Assembly: GCA_012523465.1 (NCBI GenBank)
Contig: JAAYIK010000005.1
Location: forward strand, 121,397-185,396
Length of the DNA: 64,000 nucleotides
Origin: Lysobacteraceae bacterium
Lineage (GTDB): Bacteria; Pseudomonadota; Gammaproteobacteria; Nitrococcales; AK92
Direction: 5' to 3'
In this document: positions 18,891 to 28,730 of the stretch, in pieces
Layout of the letters: each line of letters starts with the position of its first letter
Position numbering within the stretch: the first letter of the stretch is position 1
Position numbers and translations under genes: made by a program
Notes under the pieces: model-generated
The model's database searches: none
Seen by the model: the letters and a program-made list of their open reading frames with translations, nothing else
Told to the model about the DNA's origin: nothing

Positions 18891-19769
18891 ATGGATCACC
18901 GTGAGGACCTTTACCCATCCCGCACCGTAAGCAAGATTCCCATGTTCCCCCGCCGCGATCCCGTCATCCACAGCAGCCCGGAGCAGCGGCGCTGGGGGCC
19001 ACTGACGGAGCAGGAGTTGGCGGCATTCGAACGCGACGGCTTTCTGTTCTTCCCCGGCTTTTTCGGCGCCGCCGAGATCGAGGCCTGCATCGACGAATTG
19101 CATCGGCTGTCGCGGGATCCGGCCGTCCGCGCTTCCGAGGCCACAGTGCTGGAGCCGGGCAGCAACGAGGTCCGCTCCATCTTCGCCATCCACGAGACCT
19201 CGCCGCATTTCGCCCGCCTGGCCAGCGACAGGCGCATTCTAGACCGGGTCGAGCAGCTGCTGGGCAGCCCGGTCTACGTCCACCAGTCCCGCATCAATTA
19301 CAAGCCGGGCTTCAAGGGCAAGGGGTTCAACTGGCACTCGGACTTCGAGACCTGGCACGCCGAGGACGGCATGCCGCGCATGCGGGCAGTAAGCTGCTCC
19401 ATCATCCTGACCGAGAACAACGAGTTCAACGGTCCGCTGATGCTCATCCCCGGCTCCCACAAGTACTTTGTTCCCTGCGTCGGCGCGACGCCCGACGATC
19501 ACTACCGCAATTCCCTCAAGGAGCAGCAGATCGGCGTGCCGGACGAGGACAGCATCCGGGAGTTGGTGCAAGCGGGCGGCATCGAGGCGCCGAAGGGGCC
19601 GGCCGGTTCCATGCTGCTGTTCGAGTGCAACGTCCTGCACGGCTCCAACGCCAACATGTCGCCCTATCCGCGCAGCAACGTGTTCTTCGTCTTCAACAGC
19701 GTGGAGAACCGCCTGCAGCAACCTTTCGCAGCGCGTAAACCGCGGCCCTGGTTCCTCGCGGCACGCTGA
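18891..19769 (+). CDS. ectD: Ectoine 5-hydroxylase EctD
   Basis: A 292-residue non-haem Fe(II)/2-oxoglutarate dioxygenase that turns ectoine into 5-hydroxyectoine. The iron triad is visible as H149-S-D151 in FNWHSDFETWH and distal H250 in NVLHGSN. The 2-oxoglutarate-binding Arg follows in SPYPRSNVFF. The start at 18891 has GGAGGG eight to ten bases upstream; the longer frame adds Arg-rich residues. Last gene of the ect operon. Its presence suggests adaptation to combined salt and heat or dryness. Confidence 0.95.
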   Translation: MDHREDLYPSRTVSKIPMFPRRDPVIHSSPEQRRWGPLTEQELAAFERDGFLFFPGFFGAAEIEACIDELHRLSRDPAVRASEATVLEPGSNEVRSIFAIHETSPHFARLASDRRILDRVEQLLGSPVYVHQSRINYKPGFKGKGFNWHSDFETWHAEDGMPRMRAVSCSIILTENNEFNGPLMLIPGSHKYFVPCVGATPDDHYRNSLKEQQIGVPDEDSIRELVQAGGIEAPKGPAGSMLLFECNVLHGSNANMSPYPRSNVFFVFNSVENRLQQPFAARKPRPWFLAAR

Positions 19770-19832
19770 AGCTCCCTTCGCCCCGGAGCGACGTGGGCCG
19801 GGCGCATGCCCACGAAGCGCCCGGCCCCAGCC

Positions 19833-21776
19833 TCAGGTGCCCGCCTCCGCTGCCACGGCAGCAAAGAAGGCAGCGACCTCGCGCTGCTCGCGCACGCGGC
19901 GCGCCGGCGGCAAGCTGGCGAGGAAGATCCTGCCGTACGACTTGGTGAGCAAGCGGTTGTCACCGATCATCAGAACGCCGTAATCCTGCGGCCCGCGGAT
20001 CAGCCGCCCTACGCCCTGGCGCAGCGCGATGACCGCCAGCGGCAGCTGGAAATCCATGAAGCTGTTGCCACCGCGGCGGTTGATCGCTTCGATGCGCGCC
20101 TGCACCACCGGATCGCCGGGCGAGGCGAACGGCAGCCGGTCGATGAGCACCGCCGACAGCGCCTCGCCCCGCACGTCTACCCCTTCCCAGAAGCTGCTGG
20201 TCCCCAGCAGCACGGCATTGCCGAGCTCGCGGAAGCGCTCCAGCAGCCGCGCCTGGGACGCCTCCCCCTGCACCAGCAGCGGGTAGGACAACCGGTTGCG
20301 CAGCCATTCGCTAGCATGGTGCAGCGCCCGGTAGCTGGTGAACAACACGAAGGCGCGACCGCGGCTGGCCTCGATCACCGGCAGGGCGGCCTGCAGGAAT
20401 GCCTCGTCGAAGCGCTCGCTGGACGGATGCGGCAAGCCGCGGGGCAGGTAGAGCAAGGCCTGCCTGGCGTAATCGAAGGGGCTGTCCAGTTGCAGGGTGC
20501 GAGTATCATCGCCCAGCCCCAGGCGGCGAATGAAATGCTGGAAGCTGTTGTTCACCGCCAGGGTGGCGGAAGTGAACACCCAGCCGGCCCGATGCCGCGC
20601 CAGGTGGCCGCGAAACTGCCTGGACACATCCAGCGGCGTCAGGCGCAGGATGAACGACTGCTGGTAGGTCTCGAACCAGCAGACGGCCTCCTCGTCGGCC
20701 TCGGGCTGCAGCATCCTGCCTAGGGTCTCGTGCAGCGCCGCGGCTCGCTTGCCGCACAGCTCCAGATTCTTGCCCCGCTCGGCCAAGGGCTCCAGTAAAG
20801 CGGCCAGCTCGGCCAAGCGGTCCTGCAGTGTGGCGACCGCCGCCGCCACTTCCGGCACAGCCTCCACTTCGCTCCAGGCCGCGCGCCGGTTGGCCACCCC
20901 CAGTGCCAGGCGCAGATCCAGCGCTGCCTTGGCCAGCGCGTCGGTGCTCTCCAGTACCTCGGGCAGGTCGCCAGCCTCTTCGAAGTAGGCGAACTTGCAG
21001 TCCCGCACCAGATCGGTCAACTGCCGGCTGCTGACGCTGAGCCCGAAAAACTGCGCCGCCACCTCCGGCAGCTGATGGGCCTCGTCGAGAATATAGGCGT
21101 CGGCCGCTGGCAGCACCTCGCCGAAGCCCCCCTCCTTGAGCGCCCAATCGGCCATCAACAGATGGTGGTTGACAACCACGATGTCGGCCTCTTGTGCCCG
21201 CCGCCTGGCCTCCATGAGGAAGCATTCCTCGAAGTGGGGGCAGTCGCTGCCCAGACAGTTGTCAGCGGTGGAACTGACCCGCAAGCGCAGCGCCGGGCTG
21301 GCCACCACGGCGGCGATCTCCGCCAGATCGCCACTGCAAGTGCGGGCGGCCCAATCCCGCACTTTCTGGAAGCGCTCGCTTTCCTCGCGGGTCTCGAACC
21401 GCCCGTCCAGGGCGGTCTGCTCCATGCGGTAGAGGCAAAGGTAGTTGGCGCGCCCCTTCAGCAGTGCCAGCCGCGCCGGCACCTCCAGGGCGTCGCGGAC
21501 CAGGGGCAGATCCTTCTGGAACAGCTGGTCCTGCAGCGTCTTGGTCCCCGTGGAGATCACCACCTTGCGGCCTGAGAGCAGCGCGGGCACCAGGTAGGCG
21601 AAGGTCTTGCCGGTACCAGTTCCGGCCTCGGCCACCAGCACGGCCTTATCGCGGATGGCGGCCTCGACCGCATCCGCCAGCTGCTGCTGCGCGACACGAG
21701 GCTGGAAGTCGCCCAGCCGCTCCGCGAGGGGGCTGCCGCTGTCGAGCAGCGCAGATGCGGATCGGTTCATCGGCAT
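19833..21776 (-). CDS. DinG-family ATP-dependent DNA helicase (YoaA-like)
   Basis: A 647-residue superfamily-2, XPD-like helicase. Walker A is AGTGTGKT (residues 51-58). Four cysteines that would hold a 4Fe-4S cluster are C114, C174, C179 and C185. The DEAH box is at 231-234. The C-terminal motif VGRLIRGPQDYGV carries motif VI. The lack of a long N-terminal extension favours YoaA over DinG. Such helicases unwind 5'-3' and help repair blocked forks. The start may be the ATG at 21776 or 21770. Confidence 0.92.
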   Translation of the reverse strand: MPMNRSASALLDSGSPLAERLGDFQPRVAQQQLADAVEAAIRDKAVLVAEAGTGTGKTFAYLVPALLSGRKVVISTGTKTLQDQLFQKDLPLVRDALEVPARLALLKGRANYLCLYRMEQTALDGRFETREESERFQKVRDWAARTCSGDLAEIAAVVASPALRLRVSSTADNCLGSDCPHFEECFLMEARRRAQEADIVVVNHHLLMADWALKEGGFGEVLPAADAYILDEAHQLPEVAAQFFGLSVSSRQLTDLVRDCKFAYFEEAGDLPEVLESTDALAKAALDLRLALGVANRRAAWSEVEAVPEVAAAVATLQDRLAELAALLEPLAERGKNLELCGKRAAALHETLGRMLQPEADEEAVCWFETYQQSFILRLTPLDVSRQFRGHLARHRAGWVFTSATLAVNNSFQHFIRRLGLGDDTRTLQLDSPFDYARQALLYLPRGLPHPSSERFDEAFLQAALPVIEASRGRAFVLFTSYRALHHASEWLRNRLSYPLLVQGEASQARLLERFRELGNAVLLGTSSFWEGVDVRGEALSAVLIDRLPFASPGDPVVQARIEAINRRGGNSFMDFQLPLAVIALRQGVGRLIRGPQDYGVLMIGDNRLLTKSYGRIFLASLPPARRVREQREVAAFFAAVAAEAGT

Positions 21777-21793
21777 GGCAAGACCTGCGTCGT

Positions 21794-22300
21794 TCAGTGG
21801 GTGCGAGCAGCCGCCGCGAGCCGGCGGTATTCGGCGTAAGCCCGCTCCGCTCCCTGGCGATCGCCGCGCAGCCGGCGCACCTCGGCGATCAGGCGCCAGT
21901 TCTCCGCCCGCAGGGCGTTATCGGCGCCGGCCAGGGAATTGGACTTCAGCGCCAGCCCTTCGACCTTGGCGTACTCGTGCTGACGGTAGCGCACCACCGC
22001 CAGATTCTGCCACAGCACCGGATGGTTGGGCGCCATGCGCAGGGCGCGCTCCAGATAGGCCGCTGCGACCTCGTGGTCACCCTGGCGCGAGGCCCGCTCG
22101 GCCTGGGACGCCAGATTGCGTGCGGCGGCCGGCAGCGGCGCCGGCCGCGCCGCTCGGGTGGGGCTGCTGGCCGGCATCGCCACCGGCGGCGGCTGCGCAG
22201 TCGCATCGGCAACACGCGGCGCAGGTGGCGGCTGCACGCTTGCGCAGCCGGCGGCCAGACAGGAGGCCAGCACCATCGTCTGGATCAGTAACACCTTCAT
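21794..22300 (-). CDS. TPR-containing lipoprotein
   Basis: A 168-residue protein with a lipoprotein signal (MKVLLIQTMVLASCLAAGC, lipobox LAAGC), a Pro/Ala-rich linker, and two or three tetratricopeptide-like repeats (AAAYLERALRMAPNHPVLWQNLA, then AYAEYRRLA). Its ATG overlaps the mrcB stop as ATGA, so it is coupled to the PBP1b gene. A lipoprotein partner regulating or scaffolding PBP1b, as LpoB does in E. coli, is a reasonable inference, but it does not resemble LpoB in sequence. Confidence 0.85.
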   Translation of the reverse strand: MKVLLIQTMVLASCLAAGCASVQPPPAPRVADATAQPPPVAMPASSPTRAARPAPLPAAARNLASQAERASRQGDHEVAAAYLERALRMAPNHPVLWQNLAVVRYRQHEYAKVEGLALKSNSLAGADNALRAENWRLIAEVRRLRGDRQGAERAYAEYRRLAAAARTH

Positions 22301-24609
22301 AGCATTCCTCTGAGCCACTGGCCGGCGCGCTCGAGTAGGCCGCGCTCCTGCAGGCAGTCGCTGGCGGCGCTAGGCGGATAGGAGCGCACGTAGGGCAGCG
22401 CCACCACGTCGTTACAGTGCTCGGCGGCCAGCAGCCCCGTGCTGCGCTCTATCCATAGCGGCTCGACCCCTTCCGGCGGTGTCAGCGCCAAGGGCCACCA
22501 GTCGGTCGCGGCATACAGCTCCGACCAGACAGCGAGCGCACCGCTGGCACCGGTCAGGCCGGTGCGACCGTTGTCGTCGCGGCCCAGCCAGACCACCGCC
22601 AGCATGTCGTCAGAAAAGCCCGCGAACCAGGAATCGCGGGTATCATCGGTGGTCCCGGTCTTGCCGGCCACGGCCGGCCGCGGCCCCAGCCAATTGGCGC
22701 TGGAGCGGCCGGTGCCGTTCCACATGGCAGCCTGCAGCGCGTAATTGACCAGGTACACCGGAGCCGGATCGAAGGCCCGCTCGACCACCAAAGGATAACG
22801 GCTTAGCACCCGGCCGTCGGCGGTCATCACCGCCTTGACCGCGCGGATGTCGCTGCGGAAGCCACCCGATGCCAGGGTATGGTACATCTGCGCGACCTGC
22901 AGCGGCGTGTAGTTCGCCGCGCCGAGGAGCAACGACGGATAGGCCGGCCGCGGCGCCTCCAGGCCCAGCCGCACCATGGTGTCGAGGACAGCGCGCATGC
23001 CCACGTCCAGGCCCAGCCGCACCGTCGGCAGGTTGTAGGACTTGGCCAGGGCTTCCCACAGCGGTACCTGCCCGCGCAGCTCGCCGTCGTAGTTGCGCGG
23101 CGACCACACCTCGCCGTTGGTGCTGCGCAGGGATAACGGCTGGTCAGCGAGCAGCGTGCCCAAGCCGTACTGGCTGGGCCGTTCCAGCGCAGCCAGGTAA
23201 ACGGCCGGCTTGATCAGGGAGCCGACCTGGCGGCTGGCCGCCAACGCCCGGTTGAAACCGGCAAAGCGCGGGTCGCGGCCGCCAATCAGCGCCAGCACGC
23301 TGCCGTCGTCAACGTTGAGCACCACCACCGCGCCCTCCAGCTTCGGATCACGCCACTGCTGCAGGCGCCGGGTCAGCGCCTCCTCGGCCCGCAGCTGGAC
23401 TGACGGCGCCAGGGTGGTGAAGATGCGCAACCCTTCGCTGGTGAGGTCCTGCGGCCGATAGTCACGTCGCAGGTGGCGCTTGACCAGCTCCATGAAGGCC
23501 GGGTAGCGGTTATCGCCACCGCGGCCGCGCGGAATGACATCAAGGCCATGCTGGCGCGCCGCCTGGGCGGTGGCGCTGTCCAGTATGCCCTGCGCGACCA
23601 GCACATTGAGCACATGATCGCGCCGCTGGCGGGCGCGCTGCGGATGGCGGCGCGGATCGTAGTACGACGGGCCGCGGACGAGGCCGGCCAGCAGCGCTAG
23701 CTGATGGGGCTGCAACTCCTGCAGCGGACGGCCGAAATAGTATTCTGCCGCAAGCCCGAAGCCATGAATGGCGCGCCGCCCGTCCTGCCCCAGGTAGACC
23801 TCGTTGAGATAGGCCTCGAGGATTTCCTGCTTGCTGTAGCGGGCCTCCAGCATCAGGGCCATCACGGCCTCGTTGAGCTTGCGCGCCAGGGTGCGCTCGC
23901 TGCTCAGGAAGAAGTTCTTGACCAGCTGCTGGGTGATAGTGCTGCCGCCCTGCACCACCCGTCCGGCGCGCACATTGGCGACCAGCGCCCGCGCCACGCC
24001 GGTGAAGGAGATCCCGCGGTGCTGGAAAAAGTCGCGATCCTCCAGCGCCAGCAGCGCTTCGATCAGCAGCGGCGGCACCTCCTCCAGCTTGACCAGGATG
24101 CGGTCCTCGTGGTGGGCCGGATAAATGCTGCCGATGAGTGCGGGATCGAGGCGCACCAGGTCGATCGGGCCGTCGCTGCGCAGGGAAGCGATTTGCCGAC
24201 CGCTGAAGCCGATCTCCACGGTGCGGGACGGCTCCTGGCCGTCGGGGAACAGGAACGTCCGTGTGGTCAGCACGAAGCGATCGCCGTTGCGCTGATAGGT
24301 GCCGGGTTGCCGTCCCCCGCTCTCCTGGCGGTAGCCCAGCGTCCGCAGCTCGAGCTCCAGGTTGTCCGGTCGCAACCGCATGCCCTGGTAGAGCTCCAGC
24401 GGCCGGGCATAGACCCGCGCCGGCAGCGCCCAGCGCTTGCCCTCGAACTCGGTGGTGACCCGGTAGTGCAGCCAGAAGCCGTAGACGGCAGCGACCGGCA
24501 GAATAAACAGCAGGCCGATCAGAACCGCCCAGCGGAGCCGGCGCCCCCAGCCGCCTCTCGGCCGCCCAGCAGCCGAGCGCCCTCTCGTGCGCATCGTCGA
24601 TCGTGCCAT
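22297..24609 (-). CDS. mrcB: Penicillin-binding protein 1B, bifunctional glycosyltransferase/transpeptidase
   Basis: A 770-residue class A PBP. It has a basic cytoplasmic N-terminus, a membrane helix (about 27-47), then the UB2H-type region typical of PBP1b starting at WALPARVYARP. The glycosyltransferase domain has EDRDFFQHRG and GGSTITQQLVKN. The transpeptidase has S464-LI-K467, SYN, and KTGTTD. It polymerises and cross-links peptidoglycan at the inner membrane. It is followed by the coupled TPR lipoprotein. Confidence 0.95.
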   Translation of the reverse strand: MARSTMRTRGRSAAGRPRGGWGRRLRWAVLIGLLFILPVAAVYGFWLHYRVTTEFEGKRWALPARVYARPLELYQGMRLRPDNLELELRTLGYRQESGGRQPGTYQRNGDRFVLTTRTFLFPDGQEPSRTVEIGFSGRQIASLRSDGPIDLVRLDPALIGSIYPAHHEDRILVKLEEVPPLLIEALLALEDRDFFQHRGISFTGVARALVANVRAGRVVQGGSTITQQLVKNFFLSSERTLARKLNEAVMALMLEARYSKQEILEAYLNEVYLGQDGRRAIHGFGLAAEYYFGRPLQELQPHQLALLAGLVRGPSYYDPRRHPQRARQRRDHVLNVLVAQGILDSATAQAARQHGLDVIPRGRGGDNRYPAFMELVKRHLRRDYRPQDLTSEGLRIFTTLAPSVQLRAEEALTRRLQQWRDPKLEGAVVVLNVDDGSVLALIGGRDPRFAGFNRALAASRQVGSLIKPAVYLAALERPSQYGLGTLLADQPLSLRSTNGEVWSPRNYDGELRGQVPLWEALAKSYNLPTVRLGLDVGMRAVLDTMVRLGLEAPRPAYPSLLLGAANYTPLQVAQMYHTLASGGFRSDIRAVKAVMTADGRVLSRYPLVVERAFDPAPVYLVNYALQAAMWNGTGRSSANWLGPRPAVAGKTGTTDDTRDSWFAGFSDDMLAVVWLGRDDNGRTGLTGASGALAVWSELYAATDWWPLALTPPEGVEPLWIERSTGLLAAEHCNDVVALPYVRSYPPSAASDCLQERGLLERAGQWLRGML

Positions 24610-24633
24610 GGTGTTGTTGCTTGTCGTTGCAGG

Positions 24634-25143
24634 CTAACCGCGGCGCCTCGAGCCTGCCAGATTGATGAACGCCCCCGCACCGCCCAGGCCAACGAAGGCC
24701 AGCAGCGTCCATGTCGGAATGCTTAGTCCCAGCAGCGTGTGAACCTCGGCGCACTCGCCGGAGCCGCGCAGCACCAGGGCGAGCGCATCCAGGAGCGGGA
24801 AGGTGTCGAGCAGATAGCCCAATCCCGGACCACAAGCCGGAACCTGATCCGGCGGCAGGCTTTGCAGCCAGACGTGCCGGCCGGCAAGGGCCACGCCCGT
24901 CGCCGCGGCCAGCAGCACCAGCAGGCCGTAAACATAACGACCGAAGCCGGCCGGATTCTGCAAACCCGCCAGCAAAAATACGACTCCGAGCGCTGCCAGA
25001 ACCACCCGCTGCAGGATGCATAGCGGGCAGGGCTCCATGCCCTCGACGTATTGCAGGTAATAGGCCGCCGCGATAAGCAGAGCGCAGATCGCGAATCCGG
25101 CCAGGTTGAGCTGACGACGATGCGTGGATGGGTGGATCGACAT
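24634..25143 (-). CDS. dsbB: Disulfide bond formation protein DsbB
   Basis: A 169-residue, four-helix inner-membrane protein. Both periplasmic cysteine pairs are present: C39-PL-C42 in the first loop and C104...C131 in the second. It reoxidises DsbA and passes electrons to ubiquinone. The start at 25143 (MSIHPST) fits the family; the ATG at 25161 is less likely. It lies 24 bases before mrcB on the same strand, so the two may share a transcript. Confidence 0.94.
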   Translation of the reverse strand: MSIHPSTHRRQLNLAGFAICALLIAAAYYLQYVEGMEPCPLCILQRVVLAALGVVFLLAGLQNPAGFGRYVYGLLVLLAAATGVALAGRHVWLQSLPPDQVPACGPGLGYLLDTFPLLDALALVLRGSGECAEVHTLLGLSIPTWTLLAFVGLGGAGAFINLAGSRRRG

Positions 25144-25231
25144 AACCGTCCCGGATGGCATTTTGGTGTCGGGCAGTCTATCAGATGACAGTCCGCGCGG
25201 CAGGCGACGTCCTCCCCGCTCCTAGGACGTC

Positions 25232-26860
25232 CTAGCCCAGGCTGGGGGAATAGGCGACGACGCAGTTGCGCCCCTGGCGCTTGGCCGCGTAGAGGGCCTT
25301 GTCGGCGTCCAGGGCCAGCTGGGTGGCGTCGCCGGACATGGGGAAGGCAGCCACGCCGGCGCTGAAGCTGACGTTGAAGACCCCGGTCGGCGCCAGCTGG
25401 TGCACCTTATAGAAGGTCTGGCGGATCTCATCGAGAATCCGCACCCCCGCTTCCAGGCTGGCGTCGGGCAGGATGACCGCAAACTCCTCGCCGCCGTAAC
25501 GGCCGATGTAGTCGGTCTGACGCAGACGCTGCTGCAACACCCGCGCTAGGGTCTTGATCACCCGGTCGCCGACATGATGGCCATGGGTGTCGTTCACCGA
25601 CTTGAAATGGTCGATGTCCAGCATGGCGAAGGCCAACGGCATGCCTGAGCGTAACGCCCTGGCCACCTCGGTCTGCAGCAGTTCCTTGATCCGGCTATGG
25701 TTGAGCAGGCCGGTCAGATTGTCGGTCAGCATCAGGGTGCGCAGGCTGCGCGCCCGCTCGGCCCGGATGGACACTGAGCGGATCAGGTGCATGGGATCGA
25801 TGGGCTTGGTAAGGAAGTCGTCCGCGCCCAGGCTGAGCGCATCCAGCTGCCGGCTCACCTCGGTCACTGCCGAGAGATAGACGATGGGGATGCTGGCATG
25901 CCGCGGCACCTGCCGGATCACCTTGGCCAGCTCCATGCCGTTGCAGCCCGGCATGTACATGTCCATTAGGATGAGATCGGCCGCGTTCTCGTCCAGGACG
26001 TCGAGCACGCGGTGCGGATGGCTGACCACCGTGGTCAGCATGCCGGCCTTCTCCAGGATGGCGGAGTAATAGGCCGCCTGAGTCGGGCTGTCCTCCACCA
26101 CCACGATGTGAAAAGGCTCCTGCTTGTTGTCGATGCCGATGCGATCCAGCTGGTCGATCAGCTCGTGCAAATCGAAAGGCCTGGCGAGATAGATGTCCAC
26201 CCCGGCGCGCGCCGCCACCAGCCGCGACTCCACATCGCCCGGCGCCCCCAGGCAGATGAGCGGAACGCGGGCATCCAGCCGCTGCCTGAGATGGGCGACC
26301 TGATTCGGGGCTTGCATGGCGAGGTCACCGCTGATCACGATGGCCAGCGGCAGCCGTCCGAGCTGCTCCAAGGCCTTGAGCAGACCGGAGAAGTCGGCGG
26401 CGAGGCGCACGTCGTAGCTGAAGTGCGCGATCTGGCGCTGCAGGTTCTGCCCCAGCCGCCAATCCGGCTCCAGCAGCAGGACCACCGGCACATCGCGCTC
26501 GTCGGGCAGGGCCGGACCGGGCACGACCGCCTGCGCGGGCTGTTCCCGGGCGAGCCGACAAGCAGCGGCCAGATAATCCTGGATGATCTCGCTGAGCTCG
26601 GCCGTGAACGCATCTTCTTCGGCCAGTACCGGAGCCAGCATCAGATCGACCATGCCGAGCAGCTCGGCAAGCTGCACGTAGCCCGCTTGCTGCGCGGCCG
26701 AGCCGAGGTCGCGAATTTCCCGCTGAAACGTGGCAAGCGCGTCGATCTGCGGCTGCCTGGAAAGCGATCGCCAGCTAGCTTCGACGGCCGTGACCCGGGC
26801 AGGGATGCCGGGCGCATGGCCATGAGAGCCGTCGTTGTTTTTGGAAGTCCAATCAACCAC
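25232..26860 (-). CDS. Two-receiver response regulator with GGDEF diguanylate cyclase (PleD-like)
   Basis: A 542-residue protein. Order: an Hpt-like helical region (about 30-110); a degenerate receiver (about 125-245) without the phospho-acceptor Asp; a true receiver with D300 in ILMDMYMPG and a conserved Lys in FLTKPIDP; and a GGDEF domain with GGEEF at 456-460. An RQTD inhibitory-site motif precedes it as in PleD. It should make cyclic di-GMP when phosphorylated and be product-inhibited. The start is a GTG at 26858-26860 with a weak ribosome site. No kinase gene is adjacent. Confidence 0.9.
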   Translation of the reverse strand: MVDWTSKNNDGSHGHAPGIPARVTAVEASWRSLSRQPQIDALATFQREIRDLGSAAQQAGYVQLAELLGMVDLMLAPVLAEEDAFTAELSEIIQDYLAAACRLAREQPAQAVVPGPALPDERDVPVVLLLEPDWRLGQNLQRQIAHFSYDVRLAADFSGLLKALEQLGRLPLAIVISGDLAMQAPNQVAHLRQRLDARVPLICLGAPGDVESRLVAARAGVDIYLARPFDLHELIDQLDRIGIDNKQEPFHIVVVEDSPTQAAYYSAILEKAGMLTTVVSHPHRVLDVLDENAADLILMDMYMPGCNGMELAKVIRQVPRHASIPIVYLSAVTEVSRQLDALSLGADDFLTKPIDPMHLIRSVSIRAERARSLRTLMLTDNLTGLLNHSRIKELLQTEVARALRSGMPLAFAMLDIDHFKSVNDTHGHHVGDRVIKTLARVLQQRLRQTDYIGRYGGEEFAVILPDASLEAGVRILDEIRQTFYKVHQLAPTGVFNVSFSAGVAAFPMSGDATQLALDADKALYAAKRQGRNCVVAYSPSLG

Positions 26861-27024
26861 GCGTACAAGCCATCCCCATCCCCCGGGGCGGCGACGGTTG
26901 AGCCATTCGTCGCAGGCCTTGTCGCTCCGCCTCTTCCTCTCACTATCAGGATATACGAATTTCCTCTCTCAGCGGAGAGGCTAGCATGCCACCAGGCTCG
27001 GATCGGGCGAGACCGGAAATCTAT

Positions 27025-27465
27025 TTATTCCGTGGTGGCTGCAGTCTCGTTGTGCAGGGCGGCCTTGAACGTATGCCACGGCAACGTGGCGCACTTGACC
27101 CGGGTCGGGAAGGCCCGCACTCCAGCCAACACCTCCAGCTTGCCCAGCTCCTCGCCAGCCTCGGCCTTGCCGATCAGCAGGTCGTGGAAGCGATCGAACA
27201 ACTGCTGGGCCTGCTCCAGGCTGCGCCCTTGCAGCATCTCCGTCATGATGGACGCCGAGGCGGTGGAAATCGCGCAACCATCCCCCTCGAAGCTGATGTC
27301 GACGATGCGCCCGTCGCTGACCTTGAGATAGACGTCGACCCGGTCGCCGCACAGCGGGTTATGGCCGTGCGCCTGATGGGTGGCCCCCTCCAGGCGGCGG
27401 AAATTGCGAGGGTGCTTGTTGTGATCCAGGATGGTTTCCTGGTAGAGCTCGCGCAGATCTGACAT
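27025..27465 (-). CDS. sufU: SUF-system NifU/SufU-type Fe-S assembly protein
   Basis: A 146-residue protein with the SufU layout: LYQETILDHNKHPRNF at the start, the metal ligands C39-G-D41, C64 and C125, and the insertion between the second and third ligands (GRSLEQAQQLFDRF) that separates SufU from IscU. SufU enzymes accept sulfur from SufS as zinc-dependent sulfurtransferases. Last gene of the suf operon, eight bases after sufS. Together with the absence of sufE, this suggests SufU is the SufS partner here. Confidence 0.93.
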   Translation of the reverse strand: MSDLRELYQETILDHNKHPRNFRRLEGATHQAHGHNPLCGDRVDVYLKVSDGRIVDISFEGDGCAISTASASIMTEMLQGRSLEQAQQLFDRFHDLLIGKAEAGEELGKLEVLAGVRAFPTRVKCATLPWHTFKAALHNETAATTE

Positions 27466-27473
27466 GGAACGGG

Positions 27474-28730
27474 CTACCCGAACAACCGGACGACCTTGTG
27501 CAGCGATTGCAGCAGCACGTCGACTTCATCGCGGGTATTGTACAACGCGAACGACACGCGCGCGGTTGCCGGCACGCCGAACCGCTGCATCAGCGGCTGG
27601 GCGCAGTGCTGCCCGGCACGGATGGCGATGCCGTCCTGGTCGAGGATGGTGCCGATATCGTGCGGGTGCGCCTGCTCCATCACGAAGGAAATCACCCCGG
27701 CCTTGTCCCTGGCCGTGCCAATAATGCGCAGCCCCGGCACTTCCATCATGCCGGCGGTGGCATAGAGCAGCAGGTCGTGCTCGTGGGCGGCGATGCGCTC
27801 CAGCCCCACCGACTCGACGTAGTCGATGGCCGCACCCAGGCCGATGACGCCGGCGATGTTGGGGGTGCCAGCCTCGAAGCGCTGCGGCGGCTCAGCGTAC
27901 TCGGTCCTCTCGAAGCTGACCGAGCGGATCATGTCGCCACCACCCTGGTAGGGACGCATCTGCTGCAGGTATTCCATCTTGCCGTACAGCACACCGATGC
28001 CGCTGGGGCCATACAGCTTGTGGCCGGAGAAGGCATAAAAGTCCGCCCCCAGCTCCTGGACGTCGACGCGCAGATGCGGCACCGCCTGAGCGCCATCCAG
28101 CAGCACCGGCACGCCCCGGGCGTGAGCTTCGGCGATGATCTGCCGCACCGGGTTAATGGTGCCGAGCGCGTTGGAGACATGCACCACGCTGACGAAGCGG
28201 GTGCGCTCGTTGAGCAGCCGACGCACGTCCTCCAGATCGATCTCGCCGCTGTCCTGCACCGGCACCACCCGCAGCGTCGCCCCGGTCTCGTCGCACAGCA
28301 GCTGCCAGGGCACGATGTTGGAGTGCTGCTCCATGCCGGTGATCAGGATTTCATCACCGGCTTTGAGCCGCGGCCGCACGAAGCTGTGCGCTACCAGATT
28401 GATGCTCTCGGTGGTGCCTCGGGTGAAGACGATTTCCTTGGCGCTGGGAGCGTTGAGAAAACGCGCCACCCGCTCGCGCACGGCCTCGTAGCGCGCCGTT
28501 AGCTGTCCCGAGAGGAAATGCACCCCGCGGTGGATGTTGGAGTATTCATGCGCGTAGCACTGCTGGACGGCTTCGATGACGCTGCGCGGCTTCTGGGCGC
28601 TGGCGGCGTTGTCGAAGTACACCAGCGGACGGCCGTTGACCTCCCGCTGCAGGATCGGGAAATCGGCCCGCAGCCGCTCGACGTCGTAGCTGCCGGCCGT
28701 GAGCGCATTCATGATCTCCATGGAACTCAT
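27474..28730 (-). CDS. sufS: Cysteine desulfurase SufS
   Basis: A 418-residue group-II PLP desulfurase that takes sulfur from cysteine for Fe-S clusters. The PLP lysine is K238 in FSGHKLYGPSG; the persulfide cysteine is C376 in RAGQHCAQP. The catalytic loop carries Gln where many homologues have His before HC. The ATG overlaps the sufD stop in an ATGA junction, so translation is coupled. An internal ATG three codons on is an alternative start. Confidence 0.95.
   Translation of the reverse strand: MSSMEIMNALTAGSYDVERLRADFPILQREVNGRPLVYFDNAASAQKPRSVIEAVQQCYAHEYSNIHRGVHFLSGQLTARYEAVRERVARFLNAPSAKEIVFTRGTTESINLVAHSFVRPRLKAGDEILITGMEQHSNIVPWQLLCDETGATLRVVPVQDSGEIDLEDVRRLLNERTRFVSVVHVSNALGTINPVRQIIAEAHARGVPVLLDGAQAVPHLRVDVQELGADFYAFSGHKLYGPSGIGVLYGKMEYLQQMRPYQGGGDMIRSVSFERTEYAEPPQRFEAGTPNIAGVIGLGAAIDYVESVGLERIAAHEHDLLLYATAGMMEVPGLRIIGTARDKAGVISFVMEQAHPHDIGTILDQDGIAIRAGQHCAQPLMQRFGVPATARVSFALYNTRDEVDVLLQSLHKVVRLFG

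Noticed and set aside
27025..27465. Calling this gene iscU
   Set aside because: It has the SufU-type insertion between ligands and sits at the end of a suf operon without hscBA or fdx.
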